Positions 12,345-15,743 of a stretch of DNA of 15,743 nucleotides are shown one piece after another. The translations under genes and the position numbers were made by a program. Each line of letters begins with the position of its first letter. The stretch's first letter is position 1. The stretch is from an uncultured Muribaculaceae bacterium (GTDB lineage: Bacteria; Bacteroidota; Bacteroidia; Bacteroidales; Muribaculaceae), in assembly GCA_947177435.1 (NCBI GenBank), contig CAMWUM010000010.1, forward strand, positions 1-15,743, in the 5' to 3' direction. The notes beneath the pieces are model-generated. The model was given only the letters and a program-made list of their open reading frames with translations. It made no database searches and had not been told where the DNA came from.

Positions 12345-13982
12345 CTAAAACTCCTCGATGCGCATGAATTGGCCCCAGCGCTGATGGTTGCGGTACACGG
12401 CTTTGCATCCCGCCGGCACGTGCAGGACGCATCCTGCGGCGATTGACCCGAAGGCCTCGGGGGCGGCGAAGGGCGGTATGGTGGCTGAAACGTAGAGGTT
12501 GGTGAGCGACGTGCCGGCCAGGGCGTAGTTGCCCACGTATGCGGTGGCGCTGCCGAGCCTGACGGTGACAAGCGAAACGCAGCCCTGCATTAGTCCCTCG
12601 GAGATATTGGCCAGGTTGTCGGGGAAGGTGATTTCGGCAAGAGACGAACCGGCGAAGGCTTCGCGCCCGATAGTCGTGACCGAAGGCGGGATTTCAAGGC
12701 TCGCAATTTTTGTGCCGTAAAATGCGCCCTCGCCGATGGATTTGACTGTTGCCGGCAATCTGTAATCTCCCGTCTTTCCAAGCGGGAACCAAAGAATCGA
12801 CGTAGCCTCCTTATCAAACAATACGCCTTCGACAGAAGAGAAATGCGGGTTGCCCTTTGAAATATTTATAGCGCACAGGGCCGTGCATCCCTCCGATGGC
12901 TTGATTTCAGTAATCTCCGTATTGATGTCCAACGATTCAAGAGCCTCGCAGCGGGCAAAAGCGTCACGGGCCAAAACAGTGGCTGTGGCAGGCAGTGAGA
13001 TGCGCCTGAGTTTGGCGCAGTCGGCAAAGAGGCCGGTGGTTAGTTGGCCATTGACAGTGTAGTGCTCGCCATCGTACGGGCCTCCGCCCCTGACGATGTT
13101 TACGTCGAAAAGGTCAACGTCCTCTACCGAAAAGTCAATCGGTTCGGAGGTTCCGACCTGTGGAGCACCAAGTATAGTCCTCAAAAACTTGAAATCGTCG
13201 CCATCCATGCTTCCGGAGATGGAAAGTTTGTCGAGGTTGCCGGTAAGCCCGGAACAGAGTTGGCTCAAAGTGCCGGGATGGATAAGCATGAAGCTGTTCT
13301 TTGTGGCGTATTCGATGTGTTCACCTACTGTGCATCCGCAATTGTTAGATGCGAATGGGGCTATGGTGTAGCGTGAGTCCATGGCCAGCCCTGTGATGAG
13401 CAGTCTGTGTGCGCCAGCGATGATAACGCCGTCGGGTACGTAGATGCGGCTTTTGTCGCCAGTGGCGTTGTTGGTAATTTCACAGCCGGCGTCGGTGACC
13501 GGATCTCCTCCGTCGTCCAATATCTCAAAGGCCACTATGGCGCTTGTGGGGCCGGAGGCGAGCAGTTCGAGGCCGGATACGCTGGGCGGGTCGTTGGGCA
13601 GCGTGGTGAAAGTTTTGACGTCAGATTTGATCGTGGCGGTCGCCGTGCCGCACTCCAAGTACCACGAATATTCTGTGCCGGGGGTGAGACCTGCGAGATC
13701 GAGTGTGACTGTCAGCGCCGAGGGGTCGTCGGGTTGTGAAACGCGGTCGATGTTGCCGGTCACGCCGTAATGGAACTTCACAAACGAAAGTTTTGAAGTG
13801 CCGCGGAGTTGGATGTGCGCTGATAGCGCGGCCTCGGTGCGGGTTATGTTCCGGGCCTCCATGGCTTCGATTACGGGCTCGAGGTTCTGGGGCGGCTGTG
13901 GGTCGGAGCAGCCTGCCGCGAAGAGTGCGGCGATGACCGTAGCCAAGATTAAGGTGATTGATTTTATATATTGTGCTGACAT
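12345..13982 (-). CDS. BspA-like leucine-rich-repeat lipoprotein
   Basis: 545 residues. The N-terminus is a lipoprotein signal peptide with lipobox AAGC (C25), preceded by MSAQYIK and a hydrophobic core. Two fibronectin-III-like segments follow (about 34-128, with TPGTEYSWYLECGT and KTFTTLP, and about 134-228). From 235 on the sequence is of BspA type: a TLSQLCSG...LKFLRTILG-like opening (235-300), then treponemal LRR_5 repeats such as FADCAKLRRISLP, AFARCEALESLDI, GAFYGTKIASLEIPPSVTTIG and AFAGSSLAEITFP. It ends with the usual VPAGCKAVYRNHQRW. Such proteins sit on the outer membrane and mediate adhesion or protein contacts. Here the position between an envelope beta-barrel gene (gap 9 bases) and a membrane kinase gene (gap 7) suggests a surface component of the same system. 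The ligand is unknown. Confidence 0.87.
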   Translation of the reverse strand: MSAQYIKSITLILATVIAALFAAGCSDPQPPQNLEPVIEAMEARNITRTEAALSAHIQLRGTSKLSFVKFHYGVTGNIDRVSQPDDPSALTVTLDLAGLTPGTEYSWYLECGTATATIKSDVKTFTTLPNDPPSVSGLELLASGPTSAIVAFEILDDGGDPVTDAGCEITNNATGDKSRIYVPDGVIIAGAHRLLITGLAMDSRYTIAPFASNNCGCTVGEHIEYATKNSFMLIHPGTLSQLCSGLTGNLDKLSISGSMDGDDFKFLRTILGAPQVGTSEPIDFSVEDVDLFDVNIVRGGGPYDGEHYTVNGQLTTGLFADCAKLRRISLPATATVLARDAFARCEALESLDINTEITEIKPSEGCTALCAINISKGNPHFSSVEGVLFDKEATSILWFPLGKTGDYRLPATVKSIGEGAFYGTKIASLEIPPSVTTIGREAFAGSSLAEITFPDNLANISEGLMQGCVSLVTVRLGSATAYVGNYALAGTSLTNLYVSATIPPFAAPEAFGSIAAGCVLHVPAGCKAVYRNHQRWGQFMRIEEF

Positions 13983-13991
13983 TATGATAGT

Positions 13992-14984
13992 CTATTTGCC
14001 GAATTTGTATCCTATGCCTACTGAACCGTAAAAGTTTTTGCCTTTTATGGTGATGACGGAGGCCGAAACAGCTACTTTGCCGATATTTATCGCTGCGCCG
14101 ACCTCGGCCGATAGGCCTGCCGTCGAATAGTGGGTGTTTTTGACGTATCCACCGCCCTCTGACGGAGCCAATTCCCAGGCGACATTGCTGTAAGAGTATC
14201 CTAGGCCCTCGAATAATGTCACGCGCCCCGACAAGCGGTGGGCAGCGCCAGCATTGAAAAGCATGCAGCTGTGGCGGGTGCGTCCGGAGTAGAAAGGCAA
14301 CGACTCGCCCATCTGCCCGTCCTTGTCACATGTGCCTGAGGTGTGGCCTATCTTGCCAAAATCGGTGGAGATGTGCACGAAGGCACCGTGGCGCTTGAGG
14401 GCCATAAGCAGCAGGCCGGCGGAAAGATCGTTGGACTGCCCTCCGTAGGCGGCTGTGGCCATGGCGGCGGCTTTGAACGGTATGTGCCTCTTCTGAGGCG
14501 CAATGACCAGGGTGTCAACCCGGGTCATAACAAAGGTGTCGATTACTGTGGTGACAATAGGCTCGGGCGGCGTGGCGGCGACTGGCTTGGACGGCTCGTT
14601 GATTCTGAGCTCGTAGGTCATGTGGCTCTCGATTTTGGCGGGGAACACATAATCACGAAGTACACCCCATTCAGGGTGCTTTATCGTGATTTTCTTAGAG
14701 CCGTGTGGAATGTACAGCCATATCTCGCCCACATTGTCGACGCGCTTGACTATGCCCAGGGGCGTGGAGAACGCGAAATCCTCCGACGCGATTACCTTGA
14801 TGAGCCCGCAATCCTCGTCGTTGAGGTCGCGCACCGGGTTGATGAATGCCGACACGTCATTGGGCAGCGTCCTGAACGACTCCACCGTGAAGCTCTTGGC
14901 CGATGCGCCCAATGCCGCGCCCAGTGCGATTACAAGGACGGCGATTGTAAGATATATGCTGCGGTGCTGTGCCATAACTGTCAT
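13992..14984 (-). CDS. Exported two-domain protein with C-terminal outer-membrane beta-barrel
   Basis: 330 residues from the ATG at 14984, whose ATG overlaps the upstream TGA (ATGA at 14984-14981). An in-frame ATG at 14975 is the alternative. Residues 1-29 form a signal peptide ending ASA. Residues 30-128 are a beta-rich periplasmic domain with DCGLIKV, NVGEIWLYIPHGSKKITIKHP and GVLRDYVFP. This pattern recurs in Bacteroidetes envelope proteins and resembles PEGA-type domains. A proline/threonine linker (about 131-165) leads to a small barrel (about 168-330) with alternating strands such as GAFVHISTDFG, AGLSAEVGAAINIG and a closing FYGSVGIGYKFGK. The probable location is the outer membrane with the first domain facing the periplasm. 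The function is unknown. It lies in the kinase/lipoprotein operon and could pass a surface signal or hold the complex in place (inference). Confidence 0.8.
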   Translation of the reverse strand: MTVMAQHRSIYLTIAVLVIALGAALGASAKSFTVESFRTLPNDVSAFINPVRDLNDEDCGLIKVIASEDFAFSTPLGIVKRVDNVGEIWLYIPHGSKKITIKHPEWGVLRDYVFPAKIESHMTYELRINEPSKPVAATPPEPIVTTVIDTFVMTRVDTLVIAPQKRHIPFKAAAMATAAYGGQSNDLSAGLLLMALKRHGAFVHISTDFGKIGHTSGTCDKDGQMGESLPFYSGRTRHSCMLFNAGAAHRLSGRVTLFEGLGYSYSNVAWELAPSEGGGYVKNTHYSTAGLSAEVGAAINIGKVAVSASVITIKGKNFYGSVGIGYKFGK

Positions 14985-15743
14985 TCGAGGTTGAAGTCGC
15001 TCATCTCAATAAGTTCCTCCTCACCGTTGATGATGGGGCGTGATGGCTGCCATGTGCGCACGTGTATAAGAGGCATCGACGGGTCTCTGAAATCCCACAG
15101 CAGAAACAGGAAGCCGTCATCGCTGTATTCCTTTGATGCGTATTTCTGTCTGAGCGTCACACCGTAGATGCCCGGAAGGGTGGGGTGGCGCAAAATCTTG
15201 AAGTCGGAGAACTGCACGTCAATCTCCTGGCGGGCATTGAATATGCGTGCCAGTCGAGCCAGATACTCCTGCTTGGAGTGGATGTAATAGTTCACCTTGC
15301 TGCTGTGGCCCATGCCCGGGCCGTCGGCGCCGGTCTTGACCACATGGCCCACGATGATGAGCGCGTCATCGCTAAACACCTGGCGGATAAAGTCAATATC
15401 CTTGGTGGTGTACGATGTACGCAGATGCTCGCAGTAGCTCAGTATCTTGCGGCGGCACACGGAGTCCGACTCTTCGAGGTGGCCGTTGAGCACCTTGACG
15501 GCTTCTATTCTGAACGGGTGGTTTGAAATCATCGTCCCCAACTCGGCATCGCTGAAGCGGGTAGCCTTTACGCGTGTGCCGGTCAATTCCAAGTCAGATA
15601 CTGCGGCCACGTGCTTTACGGCAGTATCCTCTGCCGCAGCAATTGCAGAGGCTGTTGCGGCAGAGGATATTGTCGTGGCTGTTACGATGGGTGGCGAGTT
15701 GGGTTGGTCAACCGGAGGTGAAAAAAAAAGAGAAGGCCCCCAG
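14981..15743 (-). CDS. NTF2-like Bacteroidetes protein, 5' end unresolved at window edge
   Basis: The frame is open from the stop at 14981 to the right edge (254 codons visible before the stop). The only usual start codon inside is a GTG at 15610, giving 209 residues (residue numbers below count from it). Residues 52-190 look like an NTF2-like alpha/beta cone: ILSYCEHLRTSYTTKDIDFI, VFSDDALIIVGHVVKTG, KQEYLARLARIF, VQFSDFKILRHP, GIYGVTLRQKY and FLFLLWDFRDP...HVRTWQP. This is a conserved Bacteroidetes pattern of unknown function. The 44 codons before 15610 encode a Pro/Ser/Ala/Thr-rich stretch with AIAAAED, like a linker or part of a signal peptide. They have lower G+C at third positions (19 of 44, against 31 of 44 just after) and hold a large hairpin, so they may be leader rather than coding sequence. 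I give the span as 5'-partial; the GTG start is the alternative. It is the first visible gene of the kinase operon. Confidence 0.72.
   Translation of the reverse strand, partial: WGPSLFFSPPVDQPNSPPIVTATTISSAATASAIAAAEDTAVKHVAAVSDLELTGTRVKATRFSDAELGTMISNHPFRIEAVKVLNGHLEESDSVCRRKILSYCEHLRTSYTTKDIDFIRQVFSDDALIIVGHVVKTGADGPGMGHSSKVNYYIHSKQEYLARLARIFNARQEIDVQFSDFKILRHPTLPGIYGVTLRQKYASKEYSDDGFLFLLWDFRDPSMPLIHVRTWQPSRPIINGEEELIEMSDFNLE
15622..15672 (-). repeat. 17-base-pair inverted repeat near the 5' end of the kinase operon
   Basis: Arms 15622-15638 (CAGTATCCTCTGCCGCA) and 15656-15672 (TGCGGCAGAGGATATTG) pair at 16 of 17 positions, the exception being a G-T type pair. They enclose a 17-base loop that itself contains the palindrome GCAATTGC (15639-15646). 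No T run follows on the minus strand, so it is not a classical terminator. It lies just before the GTG at 15610. It may be a leader RNA structure, or a by-product of alanine-rich codons. Confidence 0.6.
15721..15743 (-). terminator. Possible 3' half of a terminator cut by the window edge
   Basis: On the minus strand the last bases read CTGGGGGCC, then TTCTC, then nine T residues (15729-15721). A G+C-rich arm followed by a long T run is what the second half of an intrinsic terminator looks like; the first arm would lie outside the window. If so, the kinase operon starts in the next 110 bases. If not, the T9 run is inside a coding frame and is a possible slippage site. Confidence 0.35.

Noticed and set aside
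14343..15167. A 274-residue open frame on the plus strand across the barrel and NTF2-like genes
   Set aside because: It runs antisense through two genes with recognisable protein features and across their ATGA junction, and shows no domain of its own.

Overview
The window reads as a chromosomal segment of a Bacteroidales gut-type bacterium, probably of the Muribaculaceae (family placement is inference). Reasons: a G+C-rich coding style with C/G-ending codons; promoters of the Bacteroidetes sigma type (a -7 box like TATCTTTG about 19-21 bases after a TTG/TTTG -33 box) and no strong Shine-Dalgarno sites; and Bacteroidetes families such as BspA-type leucine-rich lipoproteins, a Bacteroidetes-type envelope protein, C-terminal sorting-type tails and a protein with a KRLWGY motif. 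Every gene I can support is on the minus strand, so transcription runs from high to low coordinates. I see no tRNA, rRNA, CRISPR array, insertion sequence or integrase.

Layout, in the direction of transcription (right to left). (1) 15743-10828: a tightly packed five-gene operon (one 4-base overlap, then gaps of 7-9 bases): an NTF2-like exported-type protein that runs to the window edge, an envelope protein with a C-terminal beta-barrel, a BspA-like leucine-rich lipoprotein, a Hanks-type Ser/Thr kinase with a C-terminal membrane anchor, and a soluble KRLWGY protein. It combines envelope-exposed parts with a membrane kinase and a possible cytoplasmic output, and is the best candidate here for an undescribed system. 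(2) 10785-5303: a sugar-oxidation cassette behind its own promoter: an L-galactose/L-fucose dehydrogenase-like aldo-keto reductase, a zinc dehydrogenase resembling L-galactonate 5-dehydrogenase and an amidohydrolase-fold sugar lactonase, followed 35 bases later by a large secreted CotH-kinase-family protein. The unit ends at a strong terminator. (3) 5281-3698: ndk and an M23/LysM cell-wall peptidase, ending in hairpins. (4) 3586-3031: a flavodoxin gene with a good terminator. (5) 3027-297: a sugar O-acetyltransferase, a secreted cyclophilin-like protein and a GH43 glycoside hydrolase, joined by two ATGA stop/start overlaps. (6) 253-1: promoter and first part of a TerD-family gene.

Functionally, the enzymes of unit 2 would convert an L-sugar such as L-galactose to its lactone, open the lactone and oxidise the aldonate. 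Unit 5 would act on arabinose- or xylose-type glycans in the cell envelope. The rest is housekeeping (nucleotide balance, cell-wall turnover, electron transfer). No intergenic gap exceeds about 160 bases; what each holds is listed.
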